Part shown: positions 33,365 through 41,991 of the stretch, piece after piece
How positions within the stretch are numbered: position 1 is the first letter of the stretch
How the letters are laid out: each line of letters begins with the position of its first letter
Assembly: GCF_023630255.1 (NCBI RefSeq)
Contig: NZ_JALPRS010000001.1
Coordinates: 2,046,001 to 2,110,000 of the forward strand
DNA: 64,000 nt
Reading direction: 5' to 3'
DNA from: Pontibacter deserti
GTDB lineage: Bacteria > Bacteroidota > Bacteroidia > Cytophagales > Hymenobacteraceae
Program-made: the position numbers and the translations under genes
Notes under the pieces: generated by a model
What the model was told of the DNA's origin: nothing
Database searches by the model: none
What the model saw: the letters and a program-made list of their open reading frames with translations, nothing else

Positions 33365-36300
33365 ATGAATAAACGTACTTATCTGAGTATGTTCCTGGCA
33401 GCTGCGCTTGCACTCCCTTGCAGCACCGCCCTGGCCCAGGACAAAAAAGATGACAAGAAATGGAAAGTGGACGCAGCCCACGGCACCGAAAAAGAAGTAA
33501 CCGTAACCACCGACGAAGGCACCTGGATGAGCCTGGACGTTAGTCCGGATGGCAAAGAGATCGTGTTCGATATGCTCGGCGACATATACATTATGCCGAT
33601 TTCGGGTGGAAAGGCAAAATTGCTGCGTAGCGGCCGCGCTTACGAAGTACAGCCACGTTTCAGCCCGGATGGCAAATTCATTTCCTTCACTTCGGATGCA
33701 GGTGGCGGCGACAACATCTGGATAATGAAGCGTGACGGTTCTGGTGCAGAGCAGATCACAAAGGAAACGTTCAGATTATTAAATAACGCAGTCTGGACGC
33801 CGGATGGCCAGTATCTGATCGCGCGCAAGCACTTTACCAATACACGTTCGTTGGGTGCCGGGGAGATGTGGATGTACCACCGCACAGGGGGTGCAGGTAT
33901 ACAGCTGACAAAGCGTAAAAACGACCAGCAGGATGCCGGAGAGCCTTTTGTATCGCCGGATGGCAAGTATGTTTATTACTCTGAAGACATGAGCGGTGGC
34001 TCTACGTTTGAGTATAACAAAGACCCGAATGGCCAGATCTATGTCATCCGCAGAGTTGACCGTAACACAGGAGAGATCGAGAATATAGTTACCGGTAACG
34101 GAGGTTCTGTTCGCCCGACTATTTCCAGAGACGGCAAACACATTGCTTTTGTGCGTCGCGTGCGTACTAAATCTGTGCTGTTTGTGCAGGATTTGAAAAC
34201 CGGTGAGCAATGGCCGTTAACGGATAACCTGAGCAAAGACCAGCAGGAAGCCTGGGCTATCTTCGGTGTATATCCATCGTTCTCCTGGACTCCGGATAAC
34301 AAAAGCATCGTTTACTGGGCAAATGGTAAGATCAATAAGATTGATGTTGCGAACCAGAAAGTAACCAACATTCCTTTCGAAGCAACTGCTACGCATTATG
34401 TTTCAGATGCTGTACGCCACGACTTCAGCAAGAATGGTGGCGTTTCTCCGAAGGAGTTTACAGCTAAAGCAATCCGTCACGCCGTAACATCTCCGGATGG
34501 AAAGATCCTGGTATTTAACGCTGCCGGGCACATCTACAAAAAAGAACTGCCAAACGGTAAGCCGGAGCGCATCACCAAAGGCAGCGATTTTGAGTTCTAC
34601 CCGTCGTTCTCCCCAGATGGCAAGCATATCGTTTATTCTACCTGGAACGACGATAACTATAGCGCCCTGATGAAGCTGGACATCCGTAAGAAGAACGCTA
34701 AACCAACTAAACTTACATCTGAGAAAGGTTTCTACACCAATGCTTCGTTCTCGCCAAACGGTAAATTTATAGTTTACAACAAAGAAGGCGGTAACAACCA
34801 CATGGGCTACGCACACGGCAACGAGCGTGGTATTTATTACATGGAAGCCGATGGCGACAAGCCTACTTTCGTGCAGAAAAACGGTTCTTCGCCACAGTTT
34901 AATGCCTCATCTGACCGTATTTTCTTTACAGGTTTTGCCGGCGACAAAGCAGCCTTTAAGAGCGTAAACCTGCAAGGCAAGGAAGAGCAGACACACTATA
35001 CTTCGAAGTATACAGACCAGTTCTACCCAAGCCCTGACAACAAGTGGATCGCGTTTGTAGAGTTGTTTAACGGCTATGTGGCTCCTTTCTCAACCAACGG
35101 TTCAGGTTTAGACCTGAGCGCTGAAACCAAAGCAGTGCCGGTTGCCCGCTTCACCCGCGATGCCGGTACAAGCATCCATTGGTCTGGCGACAGTAAAAAA
35201 GTGAACTGGGTACTGGGAGATGAGTATTTCTCAAATGATATCAAAAACCGCTTCTCGTTTGTAGAGGGCGCACCTGAAAAACTTCCTGCTATCGATACGA
35301 CTGGGACCAAAATCGGCCTGGTGCTAAATACCGATACACCGGAAGGTAAAGTAGCTTTCACGAACGCGCGCATCATTACCATGAAAGGAGACGAAGTGAT
35401 TGAAGGCGGAACTATAGTTGTGGACGGCAACCGTATTGTAGCTGTTGGCAAAGGTGTTGCTATACCTAAAGATGCCAAAGTAATTGATGCTGCCGGTAAA
35501 ACAATCATGCCTGGTTTAGTGGATGTGCACGCGCACTTGGGTACTTTCCGTAATGGCATGACGCCGCAAAAACAATGGTCATACTATACCAACCTGGCTT
35601 ATGGTGTAACCACTACCCACGACCCATCCTCTACTACCGAAATGGTGTTCAGTCAGTCTGAGGCCGTGAAAGCCGGTGCCATGGTTGGTCCTCGTATTTA
35701 CTCTACAGGTACTATACTTTATGGTGCCGATGGTAACTTTAAAGCAGTTATCAATAACCTGGATGATGCCCGTTCGCACCTGCGCCGCATTAAAGCGGTG
35801 GGTGGTTTTTCGGTGAAGAGCTACAACCAGCCACGCCGTGAGCAGCGCCAGCAGGTAATTCAGGCGGCCCGCGAACTGGACATGACCGTGGTGCCGGAAG
35901 GTGGCTCTACGTTCTTCCACAACATGAGCATGATCCTGGATGGCCACTCTGGTATTGAGCACAACATACCTGTTGCACCGCTTTACAAAGATGTGGTGGA
36001 AGTATGGAAAGCATCACAAACAGGTTACACCCCTACGCTTATTGTAAATTATGCCGGTAGTTCCGGAGAGTATTATTGGTACCAGAAAACCAATGCCTGG
36101 GAAAAAGACCGCCTGCTGAAATTCACGCCTCGTTCTGTAATTGATGGTCGCTCACGTCGTGTTACCTTAGTGCCTGATGAAGAGTACAAGAACGGCCACA
36201 TCCTGACTTCAGAGTCTTGTAAGGTACTGACCGATGCTGGTGTGAAAGTGAACCTGGGTGCCCACGGACAGCTGCAAGGCTTAGGCGCGCATTGGGAACT

Positions 36301-36664
36301 ATGGATGCTGCAGCAAGGCGGCATGACCAACCACCAGGCACTTCGCGCTGCTACTTTAAACGGTGCCGAATACATTGGTATGGGCAAAGACATCGGATCC
36401 TTGGAAACTGGTAAACTGGCTGACCTGATCGTACTTGACAAGAACCCGCTGGAGAACATCCAGAACTCGGAGCACGTGAAGTATACGATGGTAAATGGTC
36501 GCCTGTACGATGCCGCAACAATGGCAGAAATGGGCAACTATAACAAGCAGCCGGGCAAATTCTGGTGGGAAAACAGCCGTACCGCCACCGCATTCGACTG
36601 GCACGAAGACACCAACACCCGTTTCGAAGGTATTGCTGGTGAGCATTGCACCTGCCGCCACTAA
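33365..36664 (+). CDS. Secreted amidohydrolase with N-terminal TolB-like propeller
   Basis: 1099 residues. Signal peptide (1-24, ending ALAQ). Residues 40-650 contain repeated PD40/WD40-type units (VSPDGKEIVFDMLGD, FSPDGKFISFTSDAGG, SPDGKYVYYSEDMSG, TPDNKSIVYWANG), so two propellers are likely. The metal-dependent amidohydrolase domain follows at about 690-1080, with the HxH motif His722/His724 (GLVDVHAHLG) and later DxGVKVNLGAHGQ and the metal-linked DIGSLETGKLADLIVLDKNPL. The pattern is that of imidazolonepropionase-like Tricorn-fused hydrolases. Substrate unknown; periplasmic. Followed by a terminator. Confidence 0.9.
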   Translation: MNKRTYLSMFLAAALALPCSTALAQDKKDDKKWKVDAAHGTEKEVTVTTDEGTWMSLDVSPDGKEIVFDMLGDIYIMPISGGKAKLLRSGRAYEVQPRFSPDGKFISFTSDAGGGDNIWIMKRDGSGAEQITKETFRLLNNAVWTPDGQYLIARKHFTNTRSLGAGEMWMYHRTGGAGIQLTKRKNDQQDAGEPFVSPDGKYVYYSEDMSGGSTFEYNKDPNGQIYVIRRVDRNTGEIENIVTGNGGSVRPTISRDGKHIAFVRRVRTKSVLFVQDLKTGEQWPLTDNLSKDQQEAWAIFGVYPSFSWTPDNKSIVYWANGKINKIDVANQKVTNIPFEATATHYVSDAVRHDFSKNGGVSPKEFTAKAIRHAVTSPDGKILVFNAAGHIYKKELPNGKPERITKGSDFEFYPSFSPDGKHIVYSTWNDDNYSALMKLDIRKKNAKPTKLTSEKGFYTNASFSPNGKFIVYNKEGGNNHMGYAHGNERGIYYMEADGDKPTFVQKNGSSPQFNASSDRIFFTGFAGDKAAFKSVNLQGKEEQTHYTSKYTDQFYPSPDNKWIAFVELFNGYVAPFSTNGSGLDLSAETKAVPVARFTRDAGTSIHWSGDSKKVNWVLGDEYFSNDIKNRFSFVEGAPEKLPAIDTTGTKIGLVLNTDTPEGKVAFTNARIITMKGDEVIEGGTIVVDGNRIVAVGKGVAIPKDAKVIDAAGKTIMPGLVDVHAHLGTFRNGMTPQKQWSYYTNLAYGVTTTHDPSSTTEMVFSQSEAVKAGAMVGPRIYSTGTILYGADGNFKAVINNLDDARSHLRRIKAVGGFSVKSYNQPRREQRQQVIQAARELDMTVVPEGGSTFFHNMSMILDGHSGIEHNIPVAPLYKDVVEVWKASQTGYTPTLIVNYAGSSGEYYWYQKTNAWEKDRLLKFTPRSVIDGRSRRVTLVPDEEYKNGHILTSESCKVLTDAGVKVNLGAHGQLQGLGAHWELWMLQQGGMTNHQALRAATLNGAEYIGMGKDIGSLETGKLADLIVLDKNPLENIQNSEHVKYTMVNGRLYDAATMAEMGNYNKQPGKFWWENSRTATAFDWHEDTNTRFEGIAGEHCTCRH

Positions 36665-36684
36665 GATTTAGAAGTATAAAGTAT

Positions 36685-36722
36685 AGAAAAAGGCTGTTCC
36701 ATCAGGAGCAGCCTTTTTTGTT
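36685..36722 (+). terminator. Rho-independent terminator
   Basis: AGGCTGTTCC / GGAGCAGCCT (one mismatch) with a four-base loop, preceded by AAAAA and followed by TTTTTTG. Confidence 0.85.
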
Positions 36723-36777
36723 TTTTAATCATGGTTAAATAAAGGATTTATAGTATATTCCTTTAAAAGATAAACCT

Positions 36778-37638
36778 ATGAAACGCTGTCTTGCTCCTAT
36801 ACTTCTGTTAGCTCTTATTTCCTGCAACACCAATGCCGAACAGGTAAAGGATGATAAGTCTATAGAAAGCTCAGTAGAGATAGCAGTAAGTATAAACCCG
36901 GCAGGCAGAACTATATCAGAAAGGTTTCCGGAACCTACCGGTTTCACCAGAGTTAAAGCACAGGAAAACTCCTTCGCAGCTTACTTGCAGAACTTCAAAC
37001 TTAAACCACATGGTGCAGTAGTACATTACTACAATGGTAAAGTAAAGCCCAATGATGATGTGTATGAAGCCGTACTGGACATTGATGTCGGTAACTATGA
37101 CCTGCAGCAATGTGCAGATGCTGTGATGCGTTTACGGGCAGAATATCTGTTTAAGCAAAAGCGCTTTAGCGACATACATTTCAATTTCACCAACGGCTTT
37201 AAAGCTGATTACAGCAAGTGGCAGCAGGGCTACAGGGTAAACGTGAATGGTAATACCACTAATTGGGTAAAAAAGGTTGCTCCTTCTACAGCGTATACTT
37301 CCTTCAGAGATTATCTGAAGCTGGTGTTTACCTATGCCGGAACAAAATCCTTGGAGAAAGAAATGAAAGCCATAGCCATTAAAGACATAAAAATTGGTGA
37401 TGTTTTCATTAAAGGCGGCAGCCCGGGCCATGCGGTTATAGTTGTAGATATGGCAGTAAATGTGCAGACAAATGAAAAGCTGTTTCTGCTGGCACAAAGC
37501 TATATGCCTGCTCAGGAGATACAGATTCTTAAAAACCCCATGAGCCCTAATTTGAGTCCCTGGTACAGCACCAACTTTACCGGTCCCTTATTTACACCTG
37601 AATGGACTTTCCAGAAGAGCCAGTTGAAGCGGTTTTAA
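36778..37638 (+). CDS. DUF4846-family lipoprotein
   Basis: 286 residues. Lipobox LISC with Cys16. The conserved DUF4846 opening GFTRVKAQENSFAAYLQNFKLKP is followed by HYYNGKVKPNDDVYEAVLDID, DLQQCADAVMRLRAEYLF, and the C-terminal GDVFIKGGSPGHAVIVVDMA with LLAQSYMPAQEIQIL. The terminal His/Asp region (PGHAVIVVD) is in the place where NlpC/P60-like folds have their catalytic His, so a distant papain-like enzyme is conceivable; this is inference. Function unknown. Monocistronic. Confidence 0.88.
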   Translation: MKRCLAPILLLALISCNTNAEQVKDDKSIESSVEIAVSINPAGRTISERFPEPTGFTRVKAQENSFAAYLQNFKLKPHGAVVHYYNGKVKPNDDVYEAVLDIDVGNYDLQQCADAVMRLRAEYLFKQKRFSDIHFNFTNGFKADYSKWQQGYRVNVNGNTTNWVKKVAPSTAYTSFRDYLKLVFTYAGTKSLEKEMKAIAIKDIKIGDVFIKGGSPGHAVIVVDMAVNVQTNEKLFLLAQSYMPAQEIQILKNPMSPNLSPWYSTNFTGPLFTPEWTFQKSQLKRF

Positions 37639-37654
37639 AGTATAAAAGTGATTA

Positions 37655-37674
37655 TGGTGCGAGCGTTCACGCTC
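37655..37674. repeat. REP-like palindrome beside the RAYT gene
   Basis: ATGGTGCGAGCGT-TC-ACGCTC, stem GAGCGT (37661-37666) / ACGCTC (37669-37674). It shares the leading TGGYGCGAG and the stem-loop size with the palindrome at 26456-26476. Confidence 0.55.
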
Positions 37675-37712
37675 ATTAAAAACTATAACAGGGCTTCTGA
37701 CCCAATTTCTAC

Positions 37713-38216
37713 TTATGCCAGTTTTACAGGTCCATTCGGGTTTGCACTACTAAAAGTATAATCATCAGCTTTTGTAACCAGGCCGGCTTCTACAGGACGC
37801 TGCTCAATGTAATCTATCTTCTGCTGAAGCATTTCTTCAGTAATTCGTTCAATGGAGTGTTTATGATCCCAGAATTGATAATTATTAGTGTGCCGGATAC
37901 TTTGCTTATAGTGTCGGAACATGTTCAGCAACCACTCTTTTCTATTTTCGTTTGAGTTAGTTTCTATTAGCTTTATGATCTGCTTACCGGAATAGCTTTT
38001 AAAATCAATAAGTATTTCGCTTAGTTTCACTCTCCCGATTGTACAGATAATGTGCACATGACTGGGCATAATGCAATAACTATAGATATTCATGCCTTTG
38101 TGCCCACTGCAGTAATTCAGGTCATCTACTAACTCGTCCAGATATTCTTTCCTGGTAAAAACATCTATCCAGCCTACAACCGGAAGGGCTATAAAATAAA
38201 TAATCTTTGGTTGCAT
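37713..38216 (-). CDS. REP-associated tyrosine transposase (RAYT, Y1/TnpA_REP family)
   Basis: 167 residues from the Met at 38216 (MQPKIIYFIALPVVGW); six further codons upstream are open. The HUH motif is His53-x-His55 in MPSHVHIICTIG, and the catalytic tyrosine is the one in the C-terminal helix IDYIEQRPVEAGLV. Intermediate landmarks are SYSGKQIIKLIE and FWDHKHSIERI. RAYTs process REP palindromes as single-stranded DNA. A REP-like palindrome lies just past its 3' end. No IS200/IS605 ends or TnpB were found, so it looks like a domesticated single-copy gene. Confidence 0.88.
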   Translation of the reverse strand: MQPKIIYFIALPVVGWIDVFTRKEYLDELVDDLNYCSGHKGMNIYSYCIMPSHVHIICTIGRVKLSEILIDFKSYSGKQIIKLIETNSNENRKEWLLNMFRHYKQSIRHTNNYQFWDHKHSIERITEEMLQQKIDYIEQRPVEAGLVTKADDYTFSSANPNGPVKLA

Positions 38217-38357
38217 CTTATTATTTCCTGACATAGTGGTACCTACCGGAAAGTTATGGTAAAGTATAAAAGTAAAGGAGCCTTAGTCGCCCGCTATAGT
38301 TTGGTACAAGTGTAGGCGCTCAAGCCATGATACTTGCTAACCTTTTACAATCAGTAA

Positions 38358-39536
38358 TTATTTTACCGCTGCTATTACCCGCTTGATTAGCTCATTCGGG
38401 TTGCCGTTGTGCCAGCGCCAAACTATAACGATGTCATGCTCCGGGTCTACCCATACGGTATTCTGGCCGGCGCCTAGGGCTGCGTAGCTGGTAGTTGGGG
38501 CATCTGGCCAGGCTTTGCCTTCGGTATTCAGCCACCACAGGTAACCATAATCCGGACCAACAGTGCCTCGGGAAGTTGTGGCTTCTTTCACCCATTTTTC
38601 TGAGAGTAGCTGTTTGTTTTTCCAGCGACCGTTGCGCAGGAACAGGTAACCGAAACGGGCTTCGTCGCGGGCACTTATCCAGAGGCCACCACCCCAGCGC
38701 GTACCGCCGCTCACCGATGGCATTTGCTTGCCGTTAATCTCTACTACTGAATTTCTGTAAGGCACCCATCTCCAGGTTTCAGAAGCACCGATCGGGTCCA
38801 TTATTTCATCTTCCAATACTTCCGGCAAAGGCTTTTCCCACAGGCGCAGCAACGACAAGGCAAAGCGGTTGATGCGAACATCGTTATACTCATAAAAGCT
38901 GCCAGGCTCCTGCAGCTCGCGTGGTTTGCGCTCTCCACGGCCAAATGCTTCTTTGCCAACAAAGTCATACTTCTTGCCCCACATTTCGCCTTCCCACTCA
39001 CTCGTCTGGCGTGCATGGTGCTCCCAGGTTACTTTGCTGTTCTGTTCCATATCGTAGCCACCATCCTTCACATACTTTGCCACCGGGTCGTTTGTACTTT
39101 GGATCATGCCTCTATCAATAGTTAAACCAAGTATAGTTGAGAGAAAACTTTTGGCAACGCTATAAGTTGGGTCTGCAGCTTTGGTATCTCCCCACTCTGC
39201 CACAATGTAACCGTCTTTAATAATAATGCCGTTTGTGCTGGCACGGGTAGTTGGCAGTGGTCCCAGTGGCTCTCCGAAAATCTCTTTTTGCGTAGAGAAG
39301 TCTTTTTCTATCTGGGTTGTTTCCTGTGTTTTGGCCCACTCTACTGCTTGTTGCAATAAGGTGGCATCCATACCTACGTCTTCAGGTTTTTTGGTTTGCC
39401 AGTTATTGTCTTTGCCCGGGTAGTATACTTTTGAAGTAGCAGAGTCAGCACTTGATGCGGAACTGGATGTCTGCTTCTCAGAGCACGAAAAAATGGCTAG
39501 TAGTACAAGCAGGTAAGGGTAATTTCTGAGCTTCAT
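38358..39536 (-). CDS. Serine hydrolase, class C beta-lactamase fold, lipoprotein
   Basis: 392 residues from ATG 39536 (the preceding TTG adds one codon). Lipobox AIFSC with Cys18, a Ser-rich linker, then the catalytic domain with the SxxK motif SVAK (Ser126, Lys129) and a YxN-type tyrosine in FYEYNDVRINRFAL. The third motif is replaced by an HNG segment (WRWHNGNPN). It belongs to the penicillin-binding/esterase branch (EstB/AmpC-like); it is unlikely to be a true resistance enzyme. Anchored in the periplasm or outer membrane. Confidence 0.88.
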   Translation of the reverse strand: MKLRNYPYLLVLLAIFSCSEKQTSSSASSADSATSKVYYPGKDNNWQTKKPEDVGMDATLLQQAVEWAKTQETTQIEKDFSTQKEIFGEPLGPLPTTRASTNGIIIKDGYIVAEWGDTKAADPTYSVAKSFLSTILGLTIDRGMIQSTNDPVAKYVKDGGYDMEQNSKVTWEHHARQTSEWEGEMWGKKYDFVGKEAFGRGERKPRELQEPGSFYEYNDVRINRFALSLLRLWEKPLPEVLEDEIMDPIGASETWRWVPYRNSVVEINGKQMPSVSGGTRWGGGLWISARDEARFGYLFLRNGRWKNKQLLSEKWVKEATTSRGTVGPDYGYLWWLNTEGKAWPDAPTTSYAALGAGQNTVWVDPEHDIVIVWRWHNGNPNELIKRVIAAVK

Positions 39537-39587
39537 CAAAAAGAAAGTTAGGTGAGTCTGCTAAAATAAGCACAGGATGTTTGAAAG

Positions 39588-39625
39588 CAAAAGCGGCCAC
39601 CTGTAAATCAAGTGGCCGCTTCTTT
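39588..39625 (-). terminator. Rho-independent terminator after the metallophosphoesterase gene
   Basis: AAGCGGCCAC, loop of 11 bases, GTGGCCGCTT. On the minus strand it is followed by TTTTGCTTT, ending the phosphoesterase transcript. Confidence 0.8.
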
Positions 39626-39635
39626 TATTTATAGT

Positions 39636-40376
39636 TTATACTTCCAGTACATAATACGGGATGGGCTTATCCAGCTTCTGTAAGAGTGGTTTGGCTACGT
39701 TAAATACCTTCACTCCTTTGGCAGTTTCGCCTTCTAAAGTACCTACGTGGGCATGCCCGTGAAAAGCAGCCAACACCTGCCTGCGCTCCAGTGGCTCTGC
39801 CAAACGCGAGGAGCCAAGGAAAGGATAAATGGCTTCCGGCTCGCCTTCTATAGTTGCCGCAATTGGCGCATAGTGCAGTACCGCTATTTTAGGCACATCC
39901 GGGTGCTCCGTTTCCAGGCGTGACAGAGCTCCATCTAACTTCAACGATTCATCTACGGCTTCCTGTACAAATTGCTTCATCATGGGTTCGCCAAACATGG
40001 CCAGCATAGCACGGTTAAAACCACCACCAAAGCCTTTTACACCGGCAAAGCCCACACCTTCCAGCACGATCATGTCGCCGTCCAGCATATTTACCCCAGC
40101 CTGGGCCAGTACCGTTCTGATAGCATCGTTTTCGTTGTGGTCATAATCATGGTTGCCAAGCACAGCTACTACAGGTATAGAACAGGCTCTTAGCTCCTGG
40201 CTCAGAATCTCAGCTTCCGAAGCCCGTCCATGGTCCGTCAGGTCTCCACAAATAAGGAGCACATCCGCATCAGCCGACACGTCTTTAAAAAAATCTGTCC
40301 ATTTGCCTTTGTCAGTATCACGCACATGTATATCACCAATAGCGGCAATGCGCGTTTTCTTCTTTTTTTTATCCAT
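39636..40376 (-). CDS. Metallophosphoesterase (calcineurin-like)
   Basis: 246 residues, no signal peptide. The metal-binding signature is complete: AIGDIHVRD, LICGDLTDHG, VLGNHDYDH, and C-terminal FHGHAHVG. A central segment (VGFAGVKGFGGGFNRAMLAMFG) is specific to a subgroup. It hydrolyses phosphoesters in the cytoplasm; the substrate is unknown. It starts four bases after the nucleotidyltransferase gene ends, so they form an operon. Confidence 0.9.
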   Translation of the reverse strand: MDKKKKKTRIAAIGDIHVRDTDKGKWTDFFKDVSADADVLLICGDLTDHGRASEAEILSQELRACSIPVVAVLGNHDYDHNENDAIRTVLAQAGVNMLDGDMIVLEGVGFAGVKGFGGGFNRAMLAMFGEPMMKQFVQEAVDESLKLDGALSRLETEHPDVPKIAVLHYAPIAATIEGEPEAIYPFLGSSRLAEPLERRQVLAAFHGHAHVGTLEGETAKGVKVFNVAKPLLQKLDKPIPYYVLEV

Positions 40377-40380
40377 TAGC

Positions 40381-41175
40381 CTAAATGGTTTTTATGGTAA
40401 CCACCTTATACTCCCACTCGGTAATATCGGTTTTGTACTGGGTCTGATCGATGATCGGCCCGCGACAAACTTTTTCTAATGAAGCCGGAAGTTCGTACTG
40501 ATGCTGCGCACGTTGGATCAGCTCGTCAAAAAGCCATTTAGGTATAATATCTCGGTCGGCGGGGTACACAAACTGGAAATTGATGATCTGGCTCAAAAGC
40601 AATTGCCAGTGCTGGTCCAGGCGGCTAAACAAACGTTTCCAGTCAAGCTTATGGCCATACTTCAGGAACAGGTGATTTACATCGGCACCATCGTAGCGTT
40701 CGCGGTTCTGCACATAAATCTTACACCAGATCAGTTCTTCCGGAGCCAGGAACTTTACAGGTATACCAAACACTTTACCCTTCACGGCATATTCATACCA
40801 GCTATCATCAACAGTGCAAATGTTATTTACCGTATCAAAAATGATATCTATATAATAACCATTCTGAAATACTTTCGCCAGCCAGCGGGCATCCGTAATT
40901 TCAGTTTGATACCCTTTGTCGTTCAGGTATTTAAGATGATACTGGTACTCGCTGGGCTTACAGAAAATATCCAGGTCTTTCATGTCGCGCACAATGCCGG
41001 TATACTCATACATGGCGTAACCACCACCCAGCAAGTATGGTGTAGGGCTGTCTTTCAGGAGCTCAAGGGTTTTTTTATAAAAGTCGTTGGCAATTTCCTG
41101 GCTGTTAACAACAACGTCGTTATTAGCCACTTTTTTGCCGTTCAAAACAACTTTATCTTCTTTTATCTTCTTCAT
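40381..41175 (-). CDS. Nucleotidyltransferase-fold protein
   Basis: 264 residues from the Met at 41175 (MKKIKEDKVVLNGKKV); the longer frame adds 23 codons without similarity. The fold is suggested by YLLGGGYAMYEYTGIVRDMKDLDIFC, in which the GG and D-x-D elements of Pol-beta-type nucleotidyltransferases occur, followed by IDIIFDTVNN with the third acid. It resembles the stand-alone MNT/NTP_transf_5-type proteins. Whether it is active is unclear. It is co-transcribed with the metallophosphoesterase, and a joint role in nucleotide or RNA end metabolism is conceivable. Confidence 0.75.
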   Translation of the reverse strand: MKKIKEDKVVLNGKKVANNDVVVNSQEIANDFYKKTLELLKDSPTPYLLGGGYAMYEYTGIVRDMKDLDIFCKPSEYQYHLKYLNDKGYQTEITDARWLAKVFQNGYYIDIIFDTVNNICTVDDSWYEYAVKGKVFGIPVKFLAPEELIWCKIYVQNRERYDGADVNHLFLKYGHKLDWKRLFSRLDQHWQLLLSQIINFQFVYPADRDIIPKWLFDELIQRAQHQYELPASLEKVCRGPIIDQTQYKTDITEWEYKVVTIKTI

Positions 41176-41350
41176 ATAGGATGTTACTAATAAATAGGTC
41201 TTGTTGCTGGTTCCGGGGCATGTATCAGGCAGGAGGCACAACAAGTAGGTAGGTTATTTACTTAATTCTGAAAGAATAGTTGTTCATCGAACACAAGAAA
41301 ACACCCGTATACCTGCTGAAAGAAGTACAAATACTATTTACTTATACTTT

Positions 41351-41959
41351 ATGCTCCAGATAAAGATTTACTCTGATTTTGTGTGCCCTTACTGCTTTTT
41401 TGGGGAGGTTGTATTGCAAAAGGCCCTGCAGGGGATTGAAAAAAGTGTACAAATTGAATGGATGCCTTTTGAACTGCGGCCCTACCCCACTCCTACTCTT
41501 AAACCGGAAGAGGATTACCTGCAAAATACCTGGCGAGATTCGGTATACCCGATGGCAGATCAGCTTGGGATAGAAATTGTACTTCCTGATGTATCGCCGC
41601 AGCCCTACACCGAGCTGGCTTTTGAAGGATACCAGTTTGCCAAAGAGCATGGGCAAGGAGAAGCTTATACGCACCGCATGTTTACTGCCTTTTTCCAGCA
41701 GCAGCAGGATATTGGCAATGTAGATGTACTTACCTCGCTGGCCATGGAAATAGGTTTGGATGGAAAGGCTTTTGAACAGGCACTGCTAAACCGCGATTAT
41801 AAAGTAGCACACCAGCAGGCACTGCAACATGCTTATAAAGAGGCTGGCATTTCGGCTGTACCTACTTTTGTAATAGGCAACAAAATGGTGCGTGGTTTAC
41901 TTCGCGAACAGGACCTCCGTAAACTAATAGAGCAGGAACTGGCATCTGCTGACACGTAA
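41351..41959 (+). CDS. DsbA-family oxidoreductase (FrnE-like), cytoplasmic
   Basis: 202 residues without a signal peptide. The active site is Cys12-Pro-Tyr-Cys15 in YSDFVCPYCFFG, followed by a helical insertion domain and the cis-proline strand AGISAVPTFVIG. This is the FrnE/2-hydroxychromene isomerase-like DsbA group, thought to handle thiol exchange or redox stress in the cytoplasm. Monocistronic; converges on the TerB-like gene. Preceded by a TATACTT word a few bases before the ATG. Confidence 0.9.
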   Translation: MLQIKIYSDFVCPYCFFGEVVLQKALQGIEKSVQIEWMPFELRPYPTPTLKPEEDYLQNTWRDSVYPMADQLGIEIVLPDVSPQPYTELAFEGYQFAKEHGQGEAYTHRMFTAFFQQQQDIGNVDVLTSLAMEIGLDGKAFEQALLNRDYKVAHQQALQHAYKEAGISAVPTFVIGNKMVRGLLREQDLRKLIEQELASADT

Positions 41960-41991
41960 TTCCTGCTCTGCTTCCTGTTTATAGTTTATAC

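Noticed and set aside
37640-38357. Complete IS200/IS605 element
   Set aside because: Only the Y1 transposase of RAYT type is present; there is no TnpB and no pair of IS ends, and the palindrome is REP-like.
38358-39536. Beta-lactam resistance gene
   Set aside because: SxxK is present but the third motif is atypical and the protein is a lipoprotein of the esterase/PBP-like branch; resistance cannot be claimed.
40501-41190. 229-codon plus-strand frame antisense to the nucleotidyltransferase
   Set aside because: No domain, overlaps a gene with a recognisable fold and operon context.
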